Assembly (NCBI GenBank): GCA_018812525.1
Contig: JAHJDE010000096.1
Location: 1-33,835, forward strand
DNA from: Gammaproteobacteria bacterium
GTDB taxonomy: Bacteria > Pseudomonadota > Gammaproteobacteria > Chromatiales > Chromatiaceae
DNA: 33,835 nt
Reading direction: 5' to 3'
The notes below the pieces were generated by a model. That model made no database searches and was not told where the DNA came from. It worked only from the letters and a program-made list of their open reading frames with translations. Below, one piece after another: positions 21,085-29,144 of the stretch. Both the position numbers and the translations under genes were made by a program. Each line of letters begins with the position of its first letter. Position 1 is the first letter of the stretch.

Positions 21085-22067
21085 GCAGCTAATTCTCCCT
21101 GGTATGTCAGGCGGTCAAAAAAACCGCAGATGAGGTCCCGTTGTTCGATACTGCTCTCGGATTGATTGATTGCTGCCCGGAATTGGCTTCCGCCGGGGAA
21201 GCCCTTGCTGTACCAGGCAATATGCTTGCGGGCGATGCGCACAGCCTGCCGCTCGCCATGGAACTCCCGCATCAGGTCAAGGTGCTCCAGGAGCAGGGCC
21301 TTGATCCACCCCGGCGCGGGGGGGGGAAGCCGGCCGCCGGTGGCAAGGTAATGACCGATTTCGCGAAACAGCCAGGGGCGGCCCTGGGCGGCGCGTCCGA
21401 TCATGAGGCCGTCCGCCCCGGTGAATTCCAATACGTCCCGCGCCTTTTCCGGCGAATCGATATCGCCGTTGGCGATGACCGGGATGCCGGCCCCCTGCTT
21501 GATCGCTCGGATGGTCTCGTACTCCGCCAGTCCTGAATAGCCGCAGGCGCGGGTCCGGCCATGCACGGCCAGGGCCTGGACGCCGCACGCCTCGGCGATG
21601 CGGGCAATCTGGACGGCGTTTTTGCTGTCCGGGTCCCAGCCGGTGCGGATCTTCAGGGTGACGGGGACATCCACTGCCCCGACCACCCGTTCCAGGATAC
21701 GGCCCACCAGGGGTTCGTCCCGGAGCAACGCTGAGCCTGCTGCGACCTTGCAGACCTTGTTGGCCGGGCAGCCCATGTTGATGTCGATGATATGCGCGCC
21801 CCGGTCGGCATTGATCCGCGCCGCCTCCGCCATGGCCTCAGGATCGGCGCCCAGGATCTGCACCGAGATCGGCCCCTGCTCACCCCTGTGATCGAGTCGG
21901 CGAACCGTCTTCGGGTTTCCCCAGAGGCCGCTGTTGGCGCTGATCATCTCCGACACGGCGAGACCCGCACCCAGGCGGCGGCACAGGGCGCGGAACGGTT
22001 TGTCCGTGACACCTGCCATGGGGGCGAGGATCAGGTTGTTGTCGAGTCGATGGGGTCCGATCCGCAT
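21081..22067 (-). CDS. dusB: tRNA-dihydrouridine synthase B
   Basis: 328 aa, standard length. It is an FMN enzyme that reduces specific uridines in tRNA. Motifs: LAPMAGVTDKPFRALCRRLGA (N-terminal, quoted from residue 15), DINMGCPANKVCKVAAGSAL with the active-site Cys (about 98-118), VHGRTRACGYSG, VIANGDIDSPEKA and GADGLMIGRAAQGRPWLF for the TIM barrel and FMN phosphate. It is the first gene of a dusB-fis pair. The 54-bp gap upstream separates it from the DUF3426 gene. Confidence 0.96.
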   Translation of the reverse strand: MRIGPHRLDNNLILAPMAGVTDKPFRALCRRLGAGLAVSEMISANSGLWGNPKTVRRLDHRGEQGPISVQILGADPEAMAEAARINADRGAHIIDINMGCPANKVCKVAAGSALLRDEPLVGRILERVVGAVDVPVTLKIRTGWDPDSKNAVQIARIAEACGVQALAVHGRTRACGYSGLAEYETIRAIKQGAGIPVIANGDIDSPEKARDVLEFTGADGLMIGRAAQGRPWLFREIGHYLATGGRLPPPAPGWIKALLLEHLDLMREFHGERQAVRIARKHIAWYSKGFPGGSQFRAAINQSESSIEQRDLICGFFDRLTYQGELAA

Positions 22068-22121
22068 CTATGCTCTGCCCGAGTCTTGAGGAAAACTCCG
22101 TACTCTACTATAGGCCGGGGG

Positions 22122-22901
22122 CTAAAGGAATTTGATCTCGAAGCCACTGATGTCGGGGCCCGGATCGACCAGTTCCAGGCGGATATAGACGGCGTGATCG
22201 GGGGAGAGGAGGTCGCCCTCGGGCCTTTCGCTCAGGTACTCCTCGGGCTTGAAGATGCGCTGTCCCGCCGGGTGGCGATTGGCGTCAAACAGGCTGAGCT
22301 GGACGTAGGGGTAGGGTTGGGCGAAATCGGCCTGATTCGCCATCACCAGGAGAAAGAGGAGGGCGTTTTTCGCCTGGGGGTGGCTGGACATGTCCCGGCT
22401 CAGGACGCGAAATCTGTCCGGCGCCCGGCGCGGAGGCAGGGTGCAGTTCAGTATCCCGCACAGGGAGTTCAGAAATTTCTGCCCCTGGGGGTCCTGCATC
22501 AGGGATTGGCGATCCAGCCAGGCCAGTTGCGTGGCGGCCGCCAGGGCCAGCAGCAGGGCCAGTAGCCACCAGCCGATGCCGGGCTCCTTGCGTTGCGGCT
22601 GCAACAGGATGTCGATTTTGGAAGGCTCTGGCGCCTCCCTCTCCGGGGCCGGGTGCGCGATGATCGGCCGGGGGATCGGGGCGATCTCTTCCAGAGGCGG
22701 CGATGCTGGAGGCTCGGCCGGCTTGGGCTCTGGCGCCAGGCTGGGCTTGACCTCGATCTCCCTGTCCGCCGGTTTGCGTAGGTGCTCGGTGGCGTTGAAC
22801 ACCTCATTGCAGCGGGAGCAGCGGACACGCCCGTCAGCAGCCTCGATCTGGGCGCTGGTCAGGCGAAAGAGGGTGTCGCATTTGGGGCAGCGGGTAAGCA
22901 T
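22122..22901 (-). CDS. Zinc-ribbon and DUF3426 membrane protein
   Basis: 259 aa from the ATG at 22901, chosen because the zinc ribbon of this family starts at the very N-terminus (MLTRCPKCDTLFRLT); the open frame continues upstream into prmA but is a shadow there. The two CxxC knuckles are CPKC (about 5-8) and CSRC (about 29-32). A Pro/Glu-rich linker (about 50-105) follows, then one transmembrane helix (GWWLLALLLALAAATQLAW, about 116-134) and a DUF3426 domain with HPQAKNALLFLLVMANQADF. Its function is unknown; it regularly accompanies prmA and dusB in related bacteria. It begins 10 bp after prmA. Confidence 0.88.
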   Translation of the reverse strand: MLTRCPKCDTLFRLTSAQIEAADGRVRCSRCNEVFNATEHLRKPADREIEVKPSLAPEPKPAEPPASPPLEEIAPIPRPIIAHPAPEREAPEPSKIDILLQPQRKEPGIGWWLLALLLALAAATQLAWLDRQSLMQDPQGQKFLNSLCGILNCTLPPRRAPDRFRVLSRDMSSHPQAKNALLFLLVMANQADFAQPYPYVQLSLFDANRHPAGQRIFKPEEYLSERPEGDLLSPDHAVYIRLELVDPGPDISGFEIKFL

Positions 22902-22911
22902 GGGAGACAGT

Positions 22912-23793
22912 TTATCCCAGTCTGACCCCGTGCAGTAACACCCATCCTTCCCGTTCGCGCGGGGGGGCCATGTGGAACCCGAACTTGAAGGCATCCGCGA
23001 CCGCCGCCGCCTGTTGTGCAAGGATGCCGGAGAGCAGCAGGTCTCCCCCGGGGCGCACCCACCCGGCCAGGGTTCCGGCCAGATCGATCAGGGTGCCTGA
23101 AAGGATATTGGCGACCAGGATGTCGGCTGGCTCCGGCAGGGTTTCACCCGGCCCGAACAGGAGCAGGCGGGAGGACAGGTTGTTTTTCTCGGCGTTGTCT
23201 CTCGACGCCAGGATCGCCTGGGGGTCGTGGTCGGCGCCGAAGGCCAGCCGTGCGCCCAGTTTGAGAGCAGCGATGGCGAGGATGCCCGAACCACAGCCGA
23301 AGTCGATCAGGGTCTTGCCGGCGAGGTCGGCACCGTCGAGCCACTCCAGGCAGAGGGCGGTGGTCGGATGGGTGCCGGTGCCGAAGGCCAGCCCAGGGTC
23401 CAGATCGACCACAAGGGCATCCGGTTGTTCAATGGCCTGGCCATTGGGACGGATCCAGAGCCGCCTGCCGAAGCGCATGGGATGAAAATGGTCCAGCCAG
23501 GAGCGTTCCCATTCCCGGTCATCCAGCACCTCCAGGGTCAGATGGCGGCAGATGTCGGCTTGCAGGGCCTGGGTCAGCTCGGCGCGCAGGCCATCCGGAT
23601 CCCGATCGCCCGGAAAGAGGCCCGTGGCGCGGATCTGGCTCCAGAGGCGCGTCTCGCCGGGGCCGAGTTCGAGAATGGGTTCATCGCCGGCATCGACGAG
23701 GGTGACCGAGAGGGCGCCCAGGGTCTCGAACAACTGCTCGATCAGGGGCGCCCTCTCCTTGTCGGTGGTCAGGTGGAGCTGTAGCCAGGCCAT
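22912..23793 (-). CDS. prmA: Ribosomal protein L11 methyltransferase
   Basis: 293 aa, standard PrmA length. It methylates ribosomal protein L11. The N-terminal substrate-recognition domain (MAWLQLHLTTDKERAPLIEQ) is followed by the SAM-binding fold: DPGLAFGTGTHPTTALCLEW (about 131-150), IDFGCGSGILAIAALKLGA (about 162-180), then DILVANILSGTLIDLA. It lies 24 bp downstream of accC, in the aroQ-accB-accC-prmA series. Confidence 0.95.
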   Translation of the reverse strand: MAWLQLHLTTDKERAPLIEQLFETLGALSVTLVDAGDEPILELGPGETRLWSQIRATGLFPGDRDPDGLRAELTQALQADICRHLTLEVLDDREWERSWLDHFHPMRFGRRLWIRPNGQAIEQPDALVVDLDPGLAFGTGTHPTTALCLEWLDGADLAGKTLIDFGCGSGILAIAALKLGARLAFGADHDPQAILASRDNAEKNNLSSRLLLFGPGETLPEPADILVANILSGTLIDLAGTLAGWVRPGGDLLLSGILAQQAAAVADAFKFGFHMAPPREREGWVLLHGVRLG

Positions 23794-23817
23794 GGGCTGT
23801 TACCAATCCCCTCTGCT

Positions 23818-25158
23818 TCAAAGCCCGAGCTTCTTTTCCAGATAATGGATGTTGGCGCCTCCTCCCTGGAAGGCTGCGTCGCGCATAATCTCCTGATGCA
23901 GCGGGATGTTGGTCTTGATGCCCTCCACCACGATCTCGCGCAGGGCGGTGCGCATGCGGGCCAGGGCCGAGTCACGAGAGTCGCCGTGGGCGATCAGCTT
24001 GCCGATCATGGAGTCATAATGAGGCGGCACGCGATATCCGCTGTAGATGTGGGTATCGACACGAATGCCGGGGCCGCCGGGCAGGTGCAGCCGGGTGATG
24101 TCACCGGGGGATGGCATGAAATTCTTCGGGTCCTCGGCATTGATGCGGCACTCCACGGCATGGCCGTGCAGCCTGATATCCTCCTGCCGGTAGGAGAGTG
24201 GATGGCCGGAGGCGATGAAGATTTGTTCCTTGACGATATCCACGCCGGTGATCATCTCGGTCACCGGGTGCTCCACCTGGACACGCGTGTTCATCTCGAT
24301 AAAGTAAAACTCGTCGTTCTCGTAGAGGAACTCGAAGGTGCCGGCGCCGCGATAGCCGATCTGGCGACAGGCCTCGGCACAGCGTTCGCCAATACGGTTA
24401 CGCTGTTCCTCGGTGATGCCGGGGGCCGGGGCCTCTTCCACCACCTTCTGGTGCCGGCGCTGCATGGAGCAGTCGCGCTCGCCCAGGTGGATTGCATTGC
24501 CGTGGGTGTCGGCCAGGATCTGGAACTCTACATGGCGTGGGTTCTCAAGAAACTTCTCCATGTACACCATGCTGTTGCCGAAGGCCGCGCCGGCCTCGGT
24601 TCGCGTCATGGAAACGGCGTTGAGCAGGGCCGCCTCGGCATGCACCACGCGCATGCCGCGTCCGCCGCCACCGCCGGCGGCCTTGATGATGACCGGATAA
24701 CCGATCTCTCGGGCCAGGCGGAGGCTGCGCTCATCATCGTCATCCAGGGGGCCGTTGGAACCGGGGACACAGGGGACGCCGGCATTTCTCATTGCATTGA
24801 TGGCTGAGACCTTGTCTCCCATCAGACGGATGGTTTCGGGCCTGGGACCGATGAAGATGAAGCCGCTTTTTTCCACGCGCTCGGCAAAGTCGGCGTTCTC
24901 GGAGAGGAAGCCATAGCCGGGATGGATGGCGATTGCATCGGTCACCTCGGCCGCGCTGATGAGGGCCGGGATGTTCAGGTAACTTCCCGCGGAGGGGGCC
25001 GGCCCGATGCAGACCGTTTCGTCAGCCAGGCGGACATGCTTCAGATCACGATCAGCGGTTGAGTGGACGGCAACGGTGTGAATGCCGAGCTCCTGGCAGG
25101 CGCGCAGGATACGCAGGGCGATCTCGCCCCGGTTGGCGATGACGATTTTTTCGATCAT
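23818..25158 (-). CDS. accC: Acetyl-CoA carboxylase, biotin carboxylase subunit
   Basis: 446 aa, standard AccC length. It carboxylates the biotin of AccB in the first step of fatty-acid synthesis. Motifs: [51 protein letters not shown] (ATP-grasp glycine loop, about 159-174), [36 protein letters not shown] and [13 protein letters not shown]. It starts 5 bp after accB and is clearly co-transcribed with it. Confidence 0.97.
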   Translation of the reverse strand: MIEKIVIANRGEIALRILRACQELGIHTVAVHSTADRDLKHVRLADETVCIGPAPSAGSYLNIPALISAAEVTDAIAIHPGYGFLSENADFAERVEKSGFIFIGPRPETIRLMGDKVSAINAMRNAGVPCVPGSNGPLDDDDERSLRLAREIGYPVIIKAAGGGGGRGMRVVHAEAALLNAVSMTRTEAGAAFGNSMVYMEKFLENPRHVEFQILADTHGNAIHLGERDCSMQRRHQKVVEEAPAPGITEEQRNRIGERCAEACRQIGYRGAGTFEFLYENDEFYFIEMNTRVQVEHPVTEMITGVDIVKEQIFIASGHPLSYRQEDIRLHGHAVECRINAEDPKNFMPSPGDITRLHLPGGPGIRVDTHIYSGYRVPPHYDSMIGKLIAHGDSRDSALARMRTALREIVVEGIKTNIPLHQEIMRDAAFQGGGANIHYLEKKLGL

Positions 25159-25163
25159 TAGAC

Positions 25164-25616
25164 TTACTCGATAACGAACAGCGGCTGGTCGTATTCCACC
25201 GGTTGGCCGTTTTCAACCAGGATCTTCTTGACGACGCCCGTCTTGTCGGATTCGATCTGATTGAGGATCTTCATCGCCTCGACGATGCAGAGCGTCTCAC
25301 CGGCAGAGATCTGGCTGCCCAATTCGACGAAGTTCTTGGCATTGGGGGCCGGGGCGCGGTAGAAGGTGCCGACCATGGGGGAGCGGATCACATGGCCGCT
25401 GAGCGTCTCGGCTTCCGTGATGCTGGCAGATGTGGCAGCGGGAGCGGCAGGCGCCGTGGGGGCGATTGCCGCCTGGGGCATGGCAAGCGGCGCGGCCGGC
25501 ACCATCCCGGTATAGCGGCTGATGCGCACGGATTCCTCCCCTTCGTGAATCTCGATCTCGGCGACGTTGGACTCTTCGAGAAGTTCGATCAGTTTTTTGA
25601 CTTTACGGATATCCAT
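25164..25616 (-). CDS. accB: Acetyl-CoA carboxylase, biotin carboxyl carrier protein
   Basis: 150 aa, standard AccB length. It has an N-terminal helical region ([20 protein letters not shown]), an Ala/Pro-rich flexible linker (about 40-65), and a C-terminal biotinyl domain with the EAMKILNQI motif (biotin-accepting Lys116). The thumb-containing segment [15 protein letters not shown] is present. It is part of the aroQ-accB-accC operon, whose joint arrangement is common in gammaproteobacteria. Confidence 0.97.
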   Translation of the reverse strand: MDIRKVKKLIELLEESNVAEIEIHEGEESVRISRYTGMVPAAPLAMPQAAIAPTAPAAPAATSASITEAETLSGHVIRSPMVGTFYRAPAPNAKNFVELGSQISAGETLCIVEAMKILNQIESDKTGVVKKILVENGQPVEYDQPLFVIE

Positions 25617-25625
25617 GGATCATCT

Positions 25626-26075
25626 CTATTTGTGGTTATGGGCTAGACGTGCCGTTGCGGCCATGAACGCCAGTTCGTATCCCTGTGCGCCAAGGCCCGT
25701 GATGACACCCACGGCGATGTCGGATAAATAGGAGTGCGCGCGAAAGGGTTCGCGTGCATGCACGTTCGACAGGTGCAGTTCGATGAAAGGGATGTCCACG
25801 CCCAGCAAGGCATCGCGAAGAGCCACACTGGTGTGGGTAAAGGCGGCCGGGTTGATGATGATGAAGCGCACCCCGCTGCGCGGGGCCTCATGGATGCGCT
25901 CTATCAGCTCATGTTCCGCGTTGCTCTGGTAAAAATCGAGTTCATGATGGGCCTCGAGGGCCAATCGCCGCAGCCTTGCATGAATATCTTCCAGGGTTGC
26001 ATGCCCATAGAGGCCAGGCTCGCGGGTACCCAGCAGATTGAGATTGGGGCCGTTCAGCACCAGGATTCGGGACAT
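25626..26075 (-). CDS. aroQ: 3-dehydroquinate dehydratase, type II
   Basis: 149 aa, standard AroQ length. It converts 3-dehydroquinate to 3-dehydroshikimate in the shikimate pathway. Motifs: [18 protein letters not shown] with the active-site Tyr and flexible loop Arg (about 7-24), [34 protein letters not shown] with catalytic His, and [20 protein letters not shown] (about 93-112). It is the first gene of the aroQ-accB-accC-prmA array, with a promoter candidate about 60 bp upstream. Confidence 0.97.
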   Translation of the reverse strand: MSRILVLNGPNLNLLGTREPGLYGHATLEDIHARLRRLALEAHHELDFYQSNAEHELIERIHEAPRSGVRFIIINPAAFTHTSVALRDALLGVDIPFIELHLSNVHAREPFRAHSYLSDIAVGVITGLGAQGYELAFMAATARLAHNHK

Positions 26076-26113
26076 GATTCAGTTATGGACGGGTGATACT
26101 TTGATAGCTGTGG

Positions 26114-26142
26114 ATTTTGCGGAATTGTTTTGAAATTGTCCA
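26114..26142 (-). promoter_or_regulatory. Candidate sigma-70 promoter for aroQ-accB-accC
   Basis: On the minus strand TGGACA (26142-26137) and CAAAAT (26119-26114) are separated by 17 bp in a locally AT-rich stretch upstream of aroQ. The -35 matches 5 of 6 and the -10 matches 4 of 6 positions of the consensus. It is the best candidate in the 26076-26215 gap. Confidence 0.35.
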
Positions 26143-26215
26143 GTTATGAGGGGAATTGACGCAAAAGGGCCGAACAGGAAGCTGAAGCTGATGAGATCGA
26201 GCCGGCCGGACCGTA

Positions 26216-26749
26216 TCAGTCTCCGGCGTATTTCCGGCCCAGTCTCGCATAGTTTTCCGCCGAGTAATAAAGGTGGGCACGCTCCTTTTCGGTGAGCGGC
26301 CGCACTTGGCGGGCGGGGGACCCCACCCAGAGATGGCCCCCCGTCAGGCGCTTCCCCGGCGGGACCAGGCTGCCTGCCCCCAGGATCACCTCTGATTCCA
26401 AAACGGCGCCATCCATGACAATGGCGCCCATGCCGATCAGGCAATGGTTTTCGATGCGGCAGCCATGCAGGACGACCCTGTGTCCGACAATGACAGCATC
26501 ACCGATCTCCAGGGGATGGCCGCCGGGGACAAATGTGCTGTCGTGGGTGACATGGAGCACGGTGCCGTCCTGGATATTGCTGCGTGCGCCGATGCGAATG
26601 CGGTGGATATCGCCCCGCACGACCACATGGGGCCAGAGGCTCGCCTCTGAGCCGATCTCCACATCACCGATCACCAGGGCTGTTGGATCGATCCAGGCAT
26701 CGGTTGCGATCCTGGGTGTCATTCCGTTAAAGGGACGAATGTTGCTCAC
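26216..26749 (-). CDS. Gamma-carbonic-anhydrase-like hexapeptide protein (YrdA/PaaY type)
   Basis: 177 aa with a left-handed beta-helix built of hexapeptide repeats. Likely zinc ligands are the His in VLHVTHDS (about residues 65-72) and the two in IVGHRVVLHGC (about 87-97), the arrangement of the gamma-CA family. The end GSPARQVRPLTEKERA is typical of the YrdA/PaaY subgroup, whose members are often annotated as carbonic anhydrase or acyl-transfer-like without firm substrate. It starts with GTG at 26749. It is divergent from lemA and separated from aroQ by a 140-bp gap. Confidence 0.9.
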   Translation of the reverse strand: MSNIRPFNGMTPRIATDAWIDPTALVIGDVEIGSEASLWPHVVVRGDIHRIRIGARSNIQDGTVLHVTHDSTFVPGGHPLEIGDAVIVGHRVVLHGCRIENHCLIGMGAIVMDGAVLESEVILGAGSLVPPGKRLTGGHLWVGSPARQVRPLTEKERAHLYYSAENYARLGRKYAGD

Positions 26750-26772
26750 GTCACGGCACTCCCGATAGGGGT

Positions 26773-26781
26773 TGTTATAAT
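26773..26781 (+). promoter_or_regulatory. Extended -10 promoter for lemA
   Basis: TGT-TATAAT gives a perfect -10 hexamer with an extended TGN element, about 75 bp before the lemA ATG. No good -35 sits at 16-18 bp, which extended -10 promoters tolerate. It lies in the divergent gap between the gamma-CA-like gene and lemA. Confidence 0.5.
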
Positions 26782-26855
26782 GCTTGGAGAGACTCCCTTC
26801 CCAATGCGGGGGGAGGGCAACCGATCAACCAAACGGACATCCAAAGGAGAATCCC

Positions 26856-27428
26856 ATGGGAGTAGGCGCACTCGTTTTCCTCGGCGCGTTGGTCCTCATC
26901 GCGCTTTATCTGATCATGCTCTACAACGGACTGGTCACGCTCAAGCATGCTGTGACCAAGGCCTGGGCCAATATCGATGTTCTGCTCAAGCAGCGCCACG
27001 ACGAATTGCCCAAGCTGGTGGAGACCTGCAAACAATACATGAAATACGAGCAGGAGACCCTGGAAAGGGTCCTTCGCGCCCGTAGCGCTGTCTTCACCGC
27101 TCGCGAACAGGGCGATGTGGGCGCTCTCGGCCAGGCCGAGACCCAGCTTCGGCTCGGCCTGGGTAACCTCTTCGCCGTGGCTGAGGCCTACCCTGACCTC
27201 AAGACCAACGAAACCTTCCAGCACCTCCAGACCCGTATCACCGGCCTCGAAAACAGCATCGCCGACCGGCGCGAGTTCTATAACGAGGCGGTCAACAACA
27301 ACAATGTCCGCATCGAGCAGTTCCCTGATGTGATCATCGCCCGGATGTTCAACTTCCGCGAGGCCGAGCTGCTTGAGTTCGGCGAGGAGGAGAAGAAAGA
27401 CGTGAACATCAAAGAGTTGTTCGGCTAA
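26856..27428 (+). CDS. LemA family membrane protein
   Basis: 190 aa from the ATG at 26856, which has AAAGGAGA six bases upstream; the frame is open to 26784 but the first residues there are implausible. An N-terminal transmembrane helix (GALVFLGALVLIALYLIML, about residues 4-22) is followed by a long helical extracytoplasmic domain with the family marks YNGLVTLKHAVTKAWANIDV and DLLKQRH-type heptads, then FYNEAVNNNNVRIEQFPDV and a closing FGEEEKKDVNIKELF. The function of LemA proteins is not settled. It is 24 bp upstream of a GIDE-domain gene, a recurring pairing. Confidence 0.92.
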   Translation: MGVGALVFLGALVLIALYLIMLYNGLVTLKHAVTKAWANIDVLLKQRHDELPKLVETCKQYMKYEQETLERVLRARSAVFTAREQGDVGALGQAETQLRLGLGNLFAVAEAYPDLKTNETFQHLQTRITGLENSIADRREFYNEAVNNNNVRIEQFPDVIIARMFNFREAELLEFGEEEKKDVNIKELFG

Positions 27429-27452
27429 GGTCCGCCTTGCCCGGAAGCACCC

Positions 27453-28355
27453 ATGGGACCACAGGATCAGCTTCCTTTATTGATCTTCGCCACCGGGGCC
27501 GGTCTCGGTGGCCTCTACTATTTTTTCCGCAACAACTATCGCGCCCGACTGATCGAGGACATGCCCACCTCCAAGGTCCGCTCGGCGGCGCAAGGCTATG
27601 TCGAGCTTGTCGGCCATGCCTTGCTGATGGAGGGGGAACCGATTCGCTCCCCCCTGACCGGCACCGATTGTTGCTGGTGGCGCTACAAGATCGAGCGCAA
27701 GAGCGGCAAGAATAGCTGGGATCTAGTGGAGTCGAAGGCCAGCGACAGCCCCTTTCTGCTGGAAGACGACACCGGACGTTGCCTTGTCGACCCCGAGGGG
27801 GCCGATGTCACCCCCTGGGAGAAGAAGGTCTGGCAGGGCTCCAGCCGCTATCCCGGCGCCATGGGCGGGGAATCCGGCTTCAGCATTGGTGGGCTGCACA
27901 TCGGCATGGGGAGCTACCGCTATACCGAGGAGTTCATCTTTCCGGGCAATCCCCTCTATGCCATCGGCCAGTTTCGTTCCCTCGGCGAGATGGATCACCG
28001 CGAGGGCCGTGGCGAGATCATGCGCAACATTCTGCGTCAATGGAAAGAGGACCGGCCCCGGCTCCTGGCCCGGTTCGACAAGGATGGCAGCGGGGATATC
28101 GACATGGGGGAGTGGGAAAAGGCCCGCAAGGTCGCTGCGACCCTCGCCGATAAGGAGTATCGAGAGATAGAGGCCACCCTGGTGCCCCATATGCTCACCC
28201 GATCCGCCAACAGGGGACAGCCCTTCATCCTGGCCACCAAGGAAGAGAGCGCGCTTAGCGGCGGGCTCCGGCTTTGGAGTTACCTGAGTCTGTTGTTGGG
28301 ACTCGCGGGGTCCGCGACAGCCCTGTATCTCTTCCTCGGCCATTTCTCAGGCTGA
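27453..28355 (+). CDS. GIDE-domain membrane protein with an EF-hand
   Basis: 300 aa. A transmembrane helix lies near the N-terminus (LLIFATGAGLGGLYYFF, about residues 9-25). A GIDE-type domain (about 40-190) contains VRSAAQGYVELVG, the SPLTGTDCCWWRYKIER core and YTEEFIFPGNPLYAIGQF. Between this and the C-terminal helix (LSLLLGLAGSATALYLFLG) is a complete EF-hand calcium loop, FDKDGSGDIDMGEWEKA (about 209-225), with Asp/Asp/Ser/Asp-type ligands and Glu at position 12. GIDE domains were named from a mitochondrial E3 ligase, but bacterial members lack a RING finger. The gene follows lemA and converges with the GNAT-like gene. Confidence 0.85.
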   Translation: MGPQDQLPLLIFATGAGLGGLYYFFRNNYRARLIEDMPTSKVRSAAQGYVELVGHALLMEGEPIRSPLTGTDCCWWRYKIERKSGKNSWDLVESKASDSPFLLEDDTGRCLVDPEGADVTPWEKKVWQGSSRYPGAMGGESGFSIGGLHIGMGSYRYTEEFIFPGNPLYAIGQFRSLGEMDHREGRGEIMRNILRQWKEDRPRLLARFDKDGSGDIDMGEWEKARKVAATLADKEYREIEATLVPHMLTRSANRGQPFILATKEESALSGGLRLWSYLSLLLGLAGSATALYLFLGHFSG

Positions 28356-28362
28356 ACAACCT

Positions 28363-28995
28363 TCATCTTCCCTTGCGGAGGGCCATCTTCTTTCGCATGG
28401 CATCGCAGAGGCGGGCATCCTTGATCATGAACTCGCCGCCGGCATGGATGAAGCTGTGGCGTTCATAGAAGCGTTTCACCCTTGCGATCTCCTCGGGTTC
28501 GGCCGGTTTACCCAGCTCATCCGCCAGGGGAAAGGCCTTCAGGGCGATGAGGCAATTGGTCAGGTCGATCATGCGGCCCATGCGCCGCAGCAGCGCTGAC
28601 CCTAGGCCCCGGCCCCGATGGGCCTCGCCCACCTTCAACTCCGAAATGAAAACCAGGCACTCGCAATCGGCCTGGGGTACCTCGGCATCCACCGATTCGG
28701 GGAGAATGCACGACTTGTTGCGCAGCACGGTCTCGGCGAAATCGGCAATCTCAGGGACCACTGAGTCAAATAGTTGGGTGGGGTCGAAGTCGTCATGGAC
28801 GGCCAGGGCGATATCGAGCCGATGACCGCTGATCTCGCCCACCACCAGTTCCTCACCGGCATCGTCCCAGTGGATGGCCTTGCCCCAAAAGCTCAGCACA
28901 TATTGGCCCAACTCCTCGTCCGGGTTGGGCTTCAAAGAAAACTCGAAATCGAGGCTATCTGGTAACTGTGGTTCTTGCGTCTGATCCATGCCCAT
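28363..28995 (-). CDS. GNAT-family N-acetyltransferase-like protein
   Basis: 210 aa from the ATG at 28995; ATG 28989 is equally possible, and the longer frame to 29091 adds atypical residues. The core acetyl-CoA motif is RGRGLGSALLRRMGRM, preceded by the strand LVFISELKVGEAH and followed by a C-terminal segment FYERHSFIHAGGEFMIKDA typical of GNAT folds. The N-terminal third (DFEFSLKPNPDEELGQYVL) is not recognised. The substrate is unknown. It converges with the GIDE gene (7 bp apart) and is divergent from prlC. Confidence 0.7.
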   Translation of the reverse strand: MGMDQTQEPQLPDSLDFEFSLKPNPDEELGQYVLSFWGKAIHWDDAGEELVVGEISGHRLDIALAVHDDFDPTQLFDSVVPEIADFAETVLRNKSCILPESVDAEVPQADCECLVFISELKVGEAHRGRGLGSALLRRMGRMIDLTNCLIALKAFPLADELGKPAEPEEIARVKRFYERHSFIHAGGEFMIKDARLCDAMRKKMALRKGR

Positions 28996-29144
28996 CTCGC
29001 AGGGTTGTGATTTGTGGGGCCGGTACCTCAAGCGAGCGGTCCCTTGAATTGGCCACAATTGATACAGGAAGTGCCCCCCTATTTCAATCAATGCTCAGAT
29101 ACAATCCTGCTTTTGACACCATTTGACAGAGATCCCGATTCTTC

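Noticed and set aside
22902-23021. Longer N-terminus for the zinc-ribbon DUF3426 protein (start 23021)
   Set aside because: That part overlaps prmA in another frame and precedes a zinc ribbon that is N-terminal in the family.
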